A stretch of DNA of 34,206 nt from Rhodoplanes serenus (GTDB lineage Bacteria > Pseudomonadota > Alphaproteobacteria > Rhizobiales > Xanthobacteraceae), in the NCBI GenBank assembly GCA_945897515.1, contig CAMDFO010000049.1, positions 1-34,206 of the forward strand. The letters run 5' to 3'. This document shows, in pieces, positions 26,367 through 34,206 of this stretch. The position numbers and the translations under genes were made by a program. Position 1 is the stretch's first letter. Each line of letters begins with the position of its first letter. The notes beneath the pieces were generated by a model, which was not told the origin of the DNA, did not search any database, and saw only the letters and a program-made list of their open reading frames with translations.

Positions 26367-26369
26367 GAC

Positions 26370-27695
26370 ATGAACATCGAAGTCCGCTCGATGAAAAATG
26401 CGGCCGAGCTTGCGCTCGCGGAGGTGTTTGCTTCTGCGAAAGCAACGCTGCCCGGCAACGGCGCGGTCGCGGCCTTGCGCGAGGCGGCGTTTCGCCGCTT
26501 CGAGGTGGAGGGTTTGCCGCACCGGCGGATCGAGCAGTGGAAATACACCGATCTGCGCGCCATGCTGGGCGAAGCGAAGCCCCTTGCAAGCGCACCCGGC
26601 GCTACCGCCAAGACACAGGCCAGGGACGCGGGCGCGTTGCTGGCGGACATGGGCGCCCGGCGCCTGGTGTTTGCCGACGGCGCGTTCGTTCCGGAACTGT
26701 CCGATGTGACGGCGCTGGAGGCCGGATTGACGATCCGCTCCATGGCGGAGGCGTTGGCGGCCGGCGATCCGCTGGTCGCCGCGCATCTGGGCAAGGTGGT
26801 CGACGGCGACGGCGTGGTCGCGCTCAACACCGCGCTGATGGGCGACGGCGCGATGATTCATGTCGCCGCAGGCGCGACGGTCGAACGGCCGATCCATCTG
26901 GTATTCTTCGCCGGCGACGACAGGCCGGCTTCACTGTTCACGCGTTCTCTCGTGGTGATCGAGAAGGGCGCGCGCGTCATGCTGGTCGAAAGCCACGAGG
27001 GCGGGACCGAGCATCAGATCAACACCGTGCTCGAATTCGTGGTGGGCGACGACGCGCATGTCGACCATGTCAAGCTGACCGGCGGCGGCAGCGGCGTGGT
27101 GCATGTGTCGTCGCTGATGGCTTCGATCGGCGCGCATGCACGCTTCAACGCCTTCACCTTCAACACCAGCGCCGCCGTCGTGCGCAACCAACTGTTCCTG
27201 CGCTTCGACGGCGAGGGGACGGTCGCTGGTATTCGCGGCGCGAGCCTGCTCAAGGGCAAGCAGCACGCCGATACGACCGTAGTGGTCGATCATGTCGCCC
27301 GCGGCTGCCTGAGCCGCGAAATGTTCAAGATGGTTCTCGACGAGAGCAGCCGCGGCGTGTTCCAGGGCAAGATCACCGTCCGTCAGAAGGCGCAGAAGAC
27401 CGACGCCAGGATGATGACGCAGGCGCTGCTGCTGTCCGACGAGTGCGAGGCGGACCACAAGCCCGAGCTTGAGATTTTCGCAGACGACGTGCAGTGCGGC
27501 CATGGCGCGACCACCGGGGCGCTGGACGACGATCTGAAATTCTACCTGATGGCGCGCGGCATTCCGCGGAAGGAGGCGGAGGCGCTGCTGGTGCAGGCCT
27601 TTGTCGGCGAAGCCATCGAGGGCATCGAGCATGCCGGCTTGCGCGACGCGCTGATGGACAGCGTCGTCGCATGGCTACGGGCGCGGGCGGGGTAG
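26370..27695 (+). CDS. sufD: Fe-S cluster assembly protein SufD
   Basis: A 441-residue paralogue of SufB that completes the SufBC2D scaffold and helps iron entry. The N-terminal helical part contains HRRIEQWKYTDLRAML (about 51-66), a family hallmark. The beta-helix follows, then the C-terminal block KPELEIFADDVQCGHGATTG, where the conserved Cys and His (CGHG) correspond to the SufD His implicated in cluster formation at the SufB-SufD interface, and LLVQAFVGE. It begins 3 bp after sufC and ends 3 bp before sufS. Confidence 0.96.
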   Translation: MNIEVRSMKNAAELALAEVFASAKATLPGNGAVAALREAAFRRFEVEGLPHRRIEQWKYTDLRAMLGEAKPLASAPGATAKTQARDAGALLADMGARRLVFADGAFVPELSDVTALEAGLTIRSMAEALAAGDPLVAAHLGKVVDGDGVVALNTALMGDGAMIHVAAGATVERPIHLVFFAGDDRPASLFTRSLVVIEKGARVMLVESHEGGTEHQINTVLEFVVGDDAHVDHVKLTGGGSGVVHVSSLMASIGAHARFNAFTFNTSAAVVRNQLFLRFDGEGTVAGIRGASLLKGKQHADTTVVVDHVARGCLSREMFKMVLDESSRGVFQGKITVRQKAQKTDARMMTQALLLSDECEADHKPELEIFADDVQCGHGATTGALDDDLKFYLMARGIPRKEAEALLVQAFVGEAIEGIEHAGLRDALMDSVVAWLRARAG

Positions 27696-27698
27696 GCC

Positions 27699-28940
27699 AT
27701 GCATCCCGCCGTCAGCAACGGTTCCTACGATGTCGCCCGCATCCGCGCGGATTTCCCGGCGCTGGCGATGCAGGTCTACGGCAAGCCGCTGGTTTATTTC
27801 GACAACGCGGCTTCGGCGCAGAAGCCGCAGGCGGTGCTCGACCGCATCCAGCATGCGTATTCCTATGAATACGCCAACGTGCACCGCGGGCTGCATTATC
27901 TCGCCAACGCCGCGACCGAGGCCTATGAGGGCGCGCGCGACAAGGTGCAGGCGTTCCTGAATGCGCCGAAGCGTGAAGAGGTCATCTTCACCCGCAACGC
28001 CACCGAGGCAATCAATCTGGTGGCCTATACGTTTGGGCGCGAGCGCATCCAGGCCGGCGACGAGATCGTGCTCTCGATCATGGAGCACCATTCCAATATC
28101 GTGCCGTGGCATTTTCTGCGCGAGCGGCATGGCGCCGTGATCAAGTGGGCACCGGTCGACGACGACGGAAACTTCCTGCTCGACGAATTCGAGAAGCTGC
28201 TCTCGCCGCGCACCAGGATGATCGCCATCACCCAGATGTCGAACATGCTGGGCACCCAGGTGCCGATCAAGGCGGTGACCGCGCTGGCGCGCGCCCGCGG
28301 CATCCCGGTGCTGGTCGACGGCAGTCAGGGGGCGGTGCATCTCGACATCGACGTGCAGGATCTGGGCTGCGATTTCTACGTCTTCACAGGCCACAAGCTG
28401 TATGGCCCGACCGGTATCGGCGTGCTGTGGGGCAAGTACGATCTGCTGGCCGCGATGCCGCCGTTCAACGGCGGCGGCGAGATGATCCGCGACGTGTTCG
28501 AGGACAACGTCACCTATGGCGACCCGCCGCATCGGTTCGAGGCCGGCACGCCGTCGATCGTGCAGGCGATCGGGCTCGGAGCGGCCATCGACTATATCGG
28601 TTCGATCGGCAAGGCGCGCATCCGGTCGCACGAGGCCGGGCTCATTGCCTATGCGCACGAACGGCTGCGCGAGATCAATTCGATCCGCATCTTCGGTCAC
28701 GCCAAGGACAAGGGCCCGATCGTCTCGTTCGAGATGAAGGGCGCCCATCCGCACGATGTGGCGACCATCATCGACCGTTCCGGCGTGGCGGTGCGGGCCG
28801 GCACCCACTGCACCATGCCGCTGCTGGCGCGCTACGGCGTCAATGCAACCTGCCGGGCCTCATTCGCGATGTACAATACGCGGGAGGAGATCGACAGCCT
28901 GGCGCAGGCGTTGATCAAAGCGAAGGATATTTTCGCATGA
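27699..28940 (+). CDS. sufS: Cysteine desulfurase SufS (group II)
   Basis: A 413-residue PLP-dependent cysteine desulfurase supplying persulfide to SufB. The pyridoxal lysine is K233 (FTGHKLYGPTGIG), and the active Cys is C371 in RAGTHCTMPLLARYG, the short loop that defines group II. Group II enzymes normally need a SufE or SufU partner, and neither is encoded in this operon. Its stop codon overlaps the sufT start (ATGA at 28937-28940), indicating translational coupling. Confidence 0.96.
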   Translation: MHPAVSNGSYDVARIRADFPALAMQVYGKPLVYFDNAASAQKPQAVLDRIQHAYSYEYANVHRGLHYLANAATEAYEGARDKVQAFLNAPKREEVIFTRNATEAINLVAYTFGRERIQAGDEIVLSIMEHHSNIVPWHFLRERHGAVIKWAPVDDDGNFLLDEFEKLLSPRTRMIAITQMSNMLGTQVPIKAVTALARARGIPVLVDGSQGAVHLDIDVQDLGCDFYVFTGHKLYGPTGIGVLWGKYDLLAAMPPFNGGGEMIRDVFEDNVTYGDPPHRFEAGTPSIVQAIGLGAAIDYIGSIGKARIRSHEAGLIAYAHERLREINSIRIFGHAKDKGPIVSFEMKGAHPHDVATIIDRSGVAVRAGTHCTMPLLARYGVNATCRASFAMYNTREEIDSLAQALIKAKDIFA

Positions 28941-29311
28941 GCGATCCGAACCGAGCCCCGCCCGCCGAGATCGACAACAAGATTTCCGGCCTGCCCGAGG
29001 CCGAGATCACGCGCATGACCGACGACATCGTTGCGGCGCTCAAGACCGTCTATGACCCCGAAATCCCCGCCGACATCTATGAGCTCGGCCTGATCTACAA
29101 GGTCGACATCGAGGACGACCGCTCGGTCAAGATCGACATGACGCTGACCACGCCCAACTGTCCGTCGGCGGCGGAGCTGCCGCTGATGGTGGAGAACGCG
29201 GTGGCCAGCGTTCCGGGCGTCAGCGGCGCCAAGGTCACCATCGTCTGGGAGCCGCCGTGGGACCAGAGCCGGATGACCGACGAGGCCCGACTCACGCTTA
29301 ATATGTGGTGA
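28937..29311 (+). CDS. sufT: SufT, MIP18/DUF59-family Fe-S maturation protein
   Basis: A 124-residue protein involved in Fe-S cluster maturation or transfer. Family blocks are DPEIPADIYELGLIY (about 41-55), TTPNCPSAAELP with the conserved reactive Cys (about 72-83) and the C-terminal WEPPWDQSRMTDEAR. An N-terminal extension of about 25 residues precedes the domain. It starts inside the sufS stop codon (ATGA overlap). The longer open frame covering it from 28106 is a sufS shadow; only this 3' part is a gene. Confidence 0.94.
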   Translation: MSDPNRAPPAEIDNKISGLPEAEITRMTDDIVAALKTVYDPEIPADIYELGLIYKVDIEDDRSVKIDMTLTTPNCPSAAELPLMVENAVASVPGVSGAKVTIVWEPPWDQSRMTDEARLTLNMW

Positions 29312-29408
29312 GTTGCGAAGCGAGGCGGGACGCCTTACATACTTGGTACAGAAGTTATTGGTATTTTTGAGTTATTCCAGTTCTGAGCGGCCTCAGGAGA
29401 GAATGGGA

Positions 29409-29792
29409 ATGGCCACGGCCCGACCGAGACCCCAGGTGATGCGCCTTTCGGAGGCCGCCGCCGCTCGAATCAAGGAATTGATGGCGAAGGCGGATCGCCC
29501 GATTGCCGGCGTGCGGGTCGGCGTCAAGAACGGCGGCTGCGCCGGCATGGAATACACCATGGAGTACGTCGACCGGATCGGCGCAACCGACGAGGTGGTC
29601 GAGGACAAGGGCGTGACCCTGCTGATCGATCCCAAGGCGGTGCTGTTCCTGCTCGGCACCGAAATGGACTGGAAGACGGAAAAGCTCTCGGCCCAGTTCG
29701 TGTTCAACAATCCGAACCAGACTTCGGCTTGCGGCTGCGGTGAATCGGTTCTGCTGACGCCGGCGAAAGCCGAAGGCGCCGACGCGCGCTGA
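29409..29792 (+). CDS. sufA: A-type iron-sulfur carrier SufA/IscA
   Basis: A 127-residue A-type carrier that receives clusters from the scaffold and passes them to apo-proteins. The three conserved cysteines are in NGGCAGMEY and the C-terminal TSACGCGES. I chose ATG 29409: AGGAGA at 29395-29400 is 8 bases upstream, whereas for ATG 29403 it is only 2 bases away. It closes the operon. The 97-bp gap after sufT is unusually A/T-rich for this window and might carry an internal promoter, but no clear hexamer pair is visible. Stop codons of sufA and the GGDEF gene converge 9 bp apart with no obvious terminator. Confidence 0.95.
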   Translation: MATARPRPQVMRLSEAAAARIKELMAKADRPIAGVRVGVKNGGCAGMEYTMEYVDRIGATDEVVEDKGVTLLIDPKAVLFLLGTEMDWKTEKLSAQFVFNNPNQTSACGCGESVLLTPAKAEGADAR

Positions 29793-29801
29793 GTTTTGGG
29801 C

Positions 29802-30872
29802 TTAAGCGACCTTCGGCTCGACGTTGGCAGACGCGAACTCGGGATCGGTTTCGCAGATCACCCGGTTGCGGCCGTTGCGCTTGGCGGCATAAAGGCAGGC
29901 GTCGGCGCGGGCGATCAGCGACTGCATAGTGTCGCCCTTGCGCACGGTTGCCACGCCAATCGAAATCGTCACGCGGCCGAGGTTCTGGCCGGTCGAGCGC
30001 TTCATCAATTCCTTCGACATGACCGCGCGCCGGATGTGATCGGCGACGGTCAGCGCGGACCGAAGAACGGTGTTCGGCAGCACGACGGCGAATTCCTCGC
30101 CACCGTAGCGCGCCGCGGTATCCTGGCCCTTGACGTTCTGCTTCACCGACATGGCGACCAGACGCAGCACCTGGTCGCCGGTGAGGTGACCCCAGGTGTC
30201 GTTGAAATTCTTGAAATGATCGACGTCGGTCATCAGCAGCGTCAGCGGCTCGCTGCGCTCCACCGCGTCCGACATCGACTTGCTGAGCGCATCGTCGAAG
30301 AGCTTGCGGTTGGACAGACCCGTCAGCGGATCGGTCAGGCTCTCGGTGCGGACCACCTCCAGATTTTCCTGAAGCTGGTTGATCTCCTGCTTGGAAGCGT
30401 TGAGCCGGGCTTCCAGCGCCTGGTTGTTCTCTTTCATCTCCTGGGCCGACTGGACCAGGCTTTCGACGATGGCGCGCAGGCCTTCGCGATCCTTGGATTG
30501 TCCGAGTTTGGTGGTGGCGTCGGCCAAGCTCTCTGTATAGCTCGCGGCTGAGCCGACCGCGGAATCCATCATCGACATGACCTGCTCGATCTCGTCCATG
30601 ACGCGCAAGCCGACATTGTCGATCTTGTCGGAGAGGCGGGCCGGGGCGAGATAGTTGCCATAGACCTGCTCAAGGTCGGCATCCGTCAGATTGCCGTTGC
30701 GGGCGAGCGTCTCGTTGATGCTTTGGTTGAGGGAGGGTTTATAGCCGGTGGCGTAGGCGTACCAGATTTCGTAATTACGCGGGCTCGCGTCCTGGCGGAG
30801 CGCCTTGATCTGGCCCAGCGCAATTTCCGCGAACGCCATCGTGCGTTCGTGCTCGTCGGTCTGCCCAGTCAT
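29802..30872 (-). CDS. GGDEF-domain diguanylate cyclase
   Basis: A 356-residue soluble protein predicted to make the second messenger c-di-GMP. I chose ATG 30872 (MTGQTDEHERTMAFAE), with GGGG 6 bases upstream; the frame extends 18 codons further. Residues 1-170 are helical and contain RNYEIWYAYATGY, seen in many Rhizobiales GGDEF proteins; a coiled coil (about 140-178) precedes the catalytic domain. The domain starts with DPLTGLSNR (181-189) and has the active-site GGEEF at 257-261, which is intact. The inhibitory I-site, normally R-x-x-D five residues earlier, reads KGQD, so product inhibition may be weak. No receiver domain or membrane helix is visible. Confidence 0.93.
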   Translation of the reverse strand: MTGQTDEHERTMAFAEIALGQIKALRQDASPRNYEIWYAYATGYKPSLNQSINETLARNGNLTDADLEQVYGNYLAPARLSDKIDNVGLRVMDEIEQVMSMMDSAVGSAASYTESLADATTKLGQSKDREGLRAIVESLVQSAQEMKENNQALEARLNASKQEINQLQENLEVVRTESLTDPLTGLSNRKLFDDALSKSMSDAVERSEPLTLLMTDVDHFKNFNDTWGHLTGDQVLRLVAMSVKQNVKGQDTAARYGGEEFAVVLPNTVLRSALTVADHIRRAVMSKELMKRSTGQNLGRVTISIGVATVRKGDTMQSLIARADACLYAAKRNGRNRVICETDPEFASANVEPKVA

Positions 30873-31029
30873 CAGCATCCCCAGCTCGCAGGCGCGAATG
30901 CCCTGCGGCCTACCCCAATTACGCAAAGTAAGTCGGGCGGTGTAGTGCCCCGAATGGCGAGAAACCTAATGCACAGCAATGAACGAGCCGTAAACGCCGG
31001 CCTTTGCGCTGCAAAATTAGCTTGGGGAC

Positions 31030-32484
31030 TCAGGCCTTTAATCGTACCGGGCGCAACAAAAAGGCCGGCAGATGCGAACCCGCGTCGTCGTCACCGGTGT
31101 GCGTTTCCCGGGGGCGGGGCGGGGTCTGGCGCTGCTGGCGAACCTCGGCAATCCGCGCCACCGGCGCGGGCTTTTGCTCGCGGGTTGGCTCTGGCCGCTG
31201 CTCGCGGATTGGCTCCGGGCGGGCCTCCGCCGGCTGGCGAGCCTCAGGAGCGGGCCTGTGCTCGTCGCGCCGCGGGCCACGCTGCCGCGGGCCGTTGCTG
31301 CGCCGATGTTCATCCCTTCGAGGCTGGCGCGGCTCGCGCTCCGCCGATTCCTCGGCACGCGGCGGTTCGCCGGCCCAGGGTATCGGCTGGCCGATCAGCT
31401 TCTCGATGATCGCCACCGACTTGCTGTCGGCGGGCGCCACGAGGGTAATCGCAGTGCCGGTCTTGCCGGCGCGGCCGGTGCGGCCGATCCGGTGCACGTA
31501 GTCGTCGGCGTGGTGGGGGACGTCGTAGTTGAAGACGTGGCTGACGTCAGGGATGTCGAGGCCGCGCGCCGCCACGTCCGAGGCGATCAGCAAAGCGGTC
31601 TCGCCCTTGCGGAAGCCATCGAGGGCAGCGGTGCGTGCCGACTGATCCATATCGCCGTGCAGGGCGGCGGCATTGAAGCCGTGACGCACCAGCGAGCGAT
31701 GAAGCGTTGCGACTTCCCGCTTGCGATTGCAGAACACGATCGCGTTCTTGAAATTGTCGGCCGACTTGATCAGGCGGCGCAGCGTGTCGCGCTTGTCGTG
31801 ATCCTCGCGCCCGGTCTTCACCAGTTGCTGGGTGATGGCGTCGACCGTGGTCGCGGCCTTGGTCACCTCGACCTTCACCGGATTGTGCAGGAACTGCTCG
31901 GTGATGCGTCGGATTTCCGGCGGCATGGTGGCAGTGAAGAACAGGGTCTGGCGCGTGAACGGCACCAGCTTGCAGATGCGCTCGATGTCCGGGATGAAGC
32001 CCATGTCGAGCATGCGGTCGGCTTCGTCGATGACGAGAAGCTCGACGCCCGACATCAGCAGGCGGCCACGCTCGGAATGATCGAGCAGGCGGCCGGGCGT
32101 CGCGATCAGCACGTCGACGCCGCGCGTCAGCTTGCTGTCCTGGTTGTCGAACGAAACGCCGCCGATGATGAGTGCGACGTTGAGCTTGTGCTTGGCGCCG
32201 TACTTGATGAAGCTTTCCTCGACCTGCGCGGCGAGTTCGCGCGTCGGCTCCAGGATCAGCGTGCGTGGCATACGCGCTCGAGCGCGGCCCTGTTCCAGCA
32301 TGGTGAGCATCGGCAGGACGAAGGCTGCGGTCTTGCCGGTGCCTGTCTGGGCGATGCCAAGCACGTCGCGCCGGGCGAGCACGTGCGGGATGGCCTGTTC
32401 CTGGATCGGGGTGGGGGTTGTGTAACCGGCCGCCGTGACGGCGGAGAGAACTTTTTCGGACAAGCCGAGTTCAGAAAAGGGCAT
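31030..32484 (-). CDS. rhlE: DEAD-box RNA helicase, RhlE type
   Basis: A 484-residue ATP-dependent RNA helicase that unwinds short RNA duplexes in ribosome assembly and mRNA decay. I chose ATG 32484 (MPFSELGLS): GAGG lies 5 bases upstream. Motifs are the Q motif (PTPIQEQAIP), AQTGTGKT, PTRELA, TPGRLLD, DEAD in VIDEADRML, TAT in FFTATMPPE, and HRIGRTGRAG. The C-terminal tail from about residue 380 is Arg/Pro/Glu-rich and repetitive (two RRDEHR copies; PEPIREQ/PEPTREQ), a likely RNA-binding or degradosome tail. It has a promoter-like region 100 bp upstream. Confidence 0.95.
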   Translation of the reverse strand: MPFSELGLSEKVLSAVTAAGYTTPTPIQEQAIPHVLARRDVLGIAQTGTGKTAAFVLPMLTMLEQGRARARMPRTLILEPTRELAAQVEESFIKYGAKHKLNVALIIGGVSFDNQDSKLTRGVDVLIATPGRLLDHSERGRLLMSGVELLVIDEADRMLDMGFIPDIERICKLVPFTRQTLFFTATMPPEIRRITEQFLHNPVKVEVTKAATTVDAITQQLVKTGREDHDKRDTLRRLIKSADNFKNAIVFCNRKREVATLHRSLVRHGFNAAALHGDMDQSARTAALDGFRKGETALLIASDVAARGLDIPDVSHVFNYDVPHHADDYVHRIGRTGRAGKTGTAITLVAPADSKSVAIIEKLIGQPIPWAGEPPRAEESAEREPRQPRRDEHRRSNGPRQRGPRRDEHRPAPEARQPAEARPEPIREQRPEPTREQKPAPVARIAEVRQQRQTPPRPRETHTGDDDAGSHLPAFLLRPVRLKA

Positions 32485-32569
32485 ATAGCCTCTGTGAAGG
32501 ACCGCCCGGAAACCGCGCCGGAACTTGAAAGGAAACGACGGTAATGCGCGGGGAGGGCCGGTCGCGAAT

Positions 32570-32598
32570 CTATGTTCGTACCGTTGCGCGGAACATAG
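32570..32598. repeat. 8-bp inverted repeat overlapping the rhlE promoter -10
   Basis: CTATGTTC at 32570-32577 is the exact complement of GAACATAG at 32591-32598, 13 bases apart. The right arm includes the predicted -10 of rhlE, so this looks like an operator site rather than an mRNA hairpin. Confidence 0.4.
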
Positions 32599-32619
32599 GG
32601 TCGAACCGTCAAAAGTCAA
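32592..32619 (-). promoter_or_regulatory. rhlE: Predicted rhlE promoter
   Basis: On the minus strand TTGACT (32614-32619) and TATGTT (32592-32597) are separated by 16 bp, with 5 of 6 and 4 of 6 consensus matches. The transcript would start near 32585, giving a leader of about 100 bases. Confidence 0.5.
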
Positions 32620-32846
32620 TGGTTTGACGTGGCTTAAGTTAAATTAACTCCTGCGTTTTTCCCCTGAAGGCCGTTCCGGTATCGTCACAAAGGATCGGCG
32701 AGTTTGCGCAAGCCAGGGCCCGTGGCCGATGGCAGGAACCTACCGCCCGCGCCGCTCCGCGACGCTGAAACGTGCTGTGACAATGCCCCTTCGCGCGACA
32801 ATTGTTCTCATTATTTCATGGCGTTGGGAGCATGCTAAGGAGATCG

Positions 32847-34206
32847 ATGGCAACCGTGCTTGATCTCATCGGGGCGACGCCGCTCGTCGAGGTGACCCGT
32901 CTCGACCGCGGGGCCTGCAGACTGTTTCTCAAGCTTGAAAGCGCCAATCCGTCGGGCTCGATCAAGGATCGTCCGGCGCGCGCCATGATCGAGGCGGCGG
33001 AGGCCGATGGCAACCTGCAACCCGGCGGCACCATCGTCGAGGCGACCGCCGGCAACACCGGCCTCGGTCTGGCGCTGGTCGGCGGACAGAAAGGCTATCG
33101 CACCATTCTGGTTGTGCCGGACAAGATGTCCCGCGAGAAAATCCTCCACGCCCGCGCGATGGGCGCCCAGGTGATCATCACGCGCTCGGACGTGGGCAAG
33201 GGTCACCCCGACTACTACCAGGACCTTGCCCAGGCCATTGCCGCGCGCACCAAGGGCGCGATCTTCATCAATCAGTTCGAGAATCCAGCGAACCCGCTTG
33301 CCCATGAGACGACGACGGCGCCGGAACTGCTCAAGCAGATGGACGGCGACATCGACGCGATCGTCGTGGGTGTCGGCTCCGGCGGAACGCTGACCGGAAT
33401 CGGGCGCTTCATGAAGCAGGCCTCGCCGAAGACCAAGATGATCCTGGCCGATCCGGTCGGCTCGGTGCTGGCGCCGTTCGTCAATTCCGGCGAGATGATC
33501 GAGGCGGGGAGCTGGACGGTCGAAGGCATCGGCGAGGACTTCCTGCCGCCCAACGCCGATCTTTCGCTGGTGCGCGCGGCCTATTCCATCACCGACCAGG
33601 AGAGTTATGCAGCGGCACGCGATCTGCTGCGCAAGGAAGGCATCTTCGCCGGCTCGTCGTCGGGCACGCTGCTGACGGCGGCGCTGCGCTACTGCAAGCG
33701 GCAGAGCACACCCAAGCGTGTGGTGAGCTTCGTGTGCGATTCCGGCGCGAAGTATCTGTCCAAGGTGTTCAACGACGCGTTCCTGGCGCAGGAGGGGTGG
33801 ATCAACCGCGCGCGCTTCAACACCGTGCGCGACCTGGTCATCAACCGCCACGCCGAAGGCTGGGCGGTCGAGGTGCGGCCGCAGGATACGCTGCGCACCG
33901 TGTTCGCCCGCATGCGCGCCGCGGATGTCTCGCAGATGCCGGTGATGGAGGACGACAGGCTCGTCGGCCTGGTCGACGAGAGCGATCTGCTGGCGGCGCT
34001 GATCGACGGCGAGGACACCGCCGGCAAGGCGTTCGAAAAACCGGTGAAGGACGTGATGGTGACCAGGCTTGAAACCATCTCCGCCGATGCGCCGATCAAC
34101 GAGCTGGTGCCGCTGTTCCGCAAGGACTACGTCGCCATCGTGATGGACGGCGACAAGTTTCTCGGCCTCGTGACGCGCATCGATCTGATCAATCATTTCC
34201 GGGTTG
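32847..34206 (+). CDS. Cystathionine beta-synthase with C-terminal CBS domains (truncated by window end)
   Basis: 453 codons are present and the frame is still open at the window end. It starts at ATG 32847 with AAGGAG upstream. This fold-type II PLP enzyme condenses homocysteine and serine to cystathionine (transsulfuration). The PLP lysine is K40 in NPSGSIKDRPA; EATAGNTG is the substrate loop and GVGSGGT the phosphate-binding loop. From about residue 335 a pair of CBS (Bateman) domains begins (VRPQDTLRTVF, MPVMEDDRLVGLVD, FLGLVTRIDL). The N-terminus lacks the haem-binding extension of animal CBS. A cysteine-synthase activity cannot be excluded. The end of the second CBS domain lies beyond the window. 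Confidence 0.9.
   Translation, partial: MATVLDLIGATPLVEVTRLDRGACRLFLKLESANPSGSIKDRPARAMIEAAEADGNLQPGGTIVEATAGNTGLGLALVGGQKGYRTILVVPDKMSREKILHARAMGAQVIITRSDVGKGHPDYYQDLAQAIAARTKGAIFINQFENPANPLAHETTTAPELLKQMDGDIDAIVVGVGSGGTLTGIGRFMKQASPKTKMILADPVGSVLAPFVNSGEMIEAGSWTVEGIGEDFLPPNADLSLVRAAYSITDQESYAAARDLLRKEGIFAGSSSGTLLTAALRYCKRQSTPKRVVSFVCDSGAKYLSKVFNDAFLAQEGWINRARFNTVRDLVINRHAEGWAVEVRPQDTLRTVFARMRAADVSQMPVMEDDRLVGLVDESDLLAALIDGEDTAGKAFEKPVKDVMVTRLETISADAPINELVPLFRKDYVAIVMDGDKFLGLVTRIDLINHFRV

Larger units (their letters stand above)
32485..32846. other. Divergent rhlE/cbs intergenic region
   Basis: A 362-bp region without a gene. It contains an rhlE promoter on the minus strand and an inverted repeat (described separately), an A/T-rich island near 32632-32648 and, before cbs, AAGGAG as Shine-Dalgarno. 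No clear cbs promoter was found; GTGACA near 32775 and the A/T stretch near 32800-32818 are the only candidates. Confidence 0.4.

Noticed and set aside
25194..26897. 567-codon open frame antisense to sufC and sufD
   Set aside because: It spans several well-identified plus-strand genes and has His/Arg/Gln-rich shadow composition.
28106..28936. Plus-strand open frame running through sufS into sufT
   Set aside because: Only the part from 28937 is real (sufT); upstream it is an out-of-frame reading of sufS.
32632..32648. TTAA-N6-TTAA near cbs
   Set aside because: Spacing is 6 rather than 7 and the stretch is simply A/T-rich; not convincing as a CtrA site.
1..34206. CRISPR array, integron, insertion sequence or prophage
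   Set aside because: No regularly spaced repeats, transposase, integrase or phage genes were seen.

Overview
The window is about 34 kb of GC-rich, tightly packed chromosomal DNA from an alphaproteobacterium, most likely a Hyphomicrobiales (Rhizobiales) member close to the Bradyrhizobiaceae/Xanthobacteraceae (Rhodopseudomonas, Bradyrhizobium, Rhodoplanes or Pseudolabrys type). This rests on the protein sequences, the gene order rne / amiC-mrcA-prfB, an RNase E with a large acidic S1 insertion and a GWW tail, a combined iscS-type + suf operon with an Irr-type iron box, CtrA-type TTAA-N7-TTAA DNA, and a nested palindromic repeat of a kind common in these genomes. No rRNA, tRNA, CRISPR array, transposase or prophage gene was seen.

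Left part (1-17.2 kb), housekeeping and envelope: the end of an intracellular PHB depolymerase; rne on the minus strand; a 596-bp structured divergent region; then amiC (murein amidase), mrcA (PBP1A), a small lipocalin-like gene (minus) and prfB, which is read through a classic +1 programmed frameshift. A probable unannotated 32-codon membrane peptide gene follows, then a strong bidirectional terminator, a membrane-anchored M23 peptidase (minus), a Bcp peroxiredoxin (minus), a large AsmA/YhdP-like protein, a REP-like repeat and tyrS (minus).

Middle (17.2-22.3 kb): anmK (anhydromuramic acid kinase, cell-wall recycling), then a compact catabolic island made of a FadR-type GntR regulator facing a Bug/TctC periplasmic binding protein and D-glucarate dehydratase. 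A perfect 14-bp palindrome sits in the promoter spacer of the latter two. An alpha/beta hydrolase (minus) follows.

Right part (22.3-34.2 kb): an iron-sulfur assembly operon, iscS-type cysteine desulfurase - sufB - unknown 117-aa protein - sufC - sufD - sufS - sufT - sufA, preceded by a promoter with an Irr/ICE-like box at the expected transcription start. Then come a GGDEF diguanylate cyclase (minus), an RhlE-type DEAD-box helicase (minus) and a cystathionine beta-synthase with CBS domains that runs off the window end.

The best candidates for something undescribed are the 117-aa protein embedded between sufB and sufC, the 32-aa membrane peptide gene at 9843-9941 with its mutually exclusive leader pairings, and the structured rne/amiC intergenic region. 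The rest is mostly conserved core genome with recognisable regulation.
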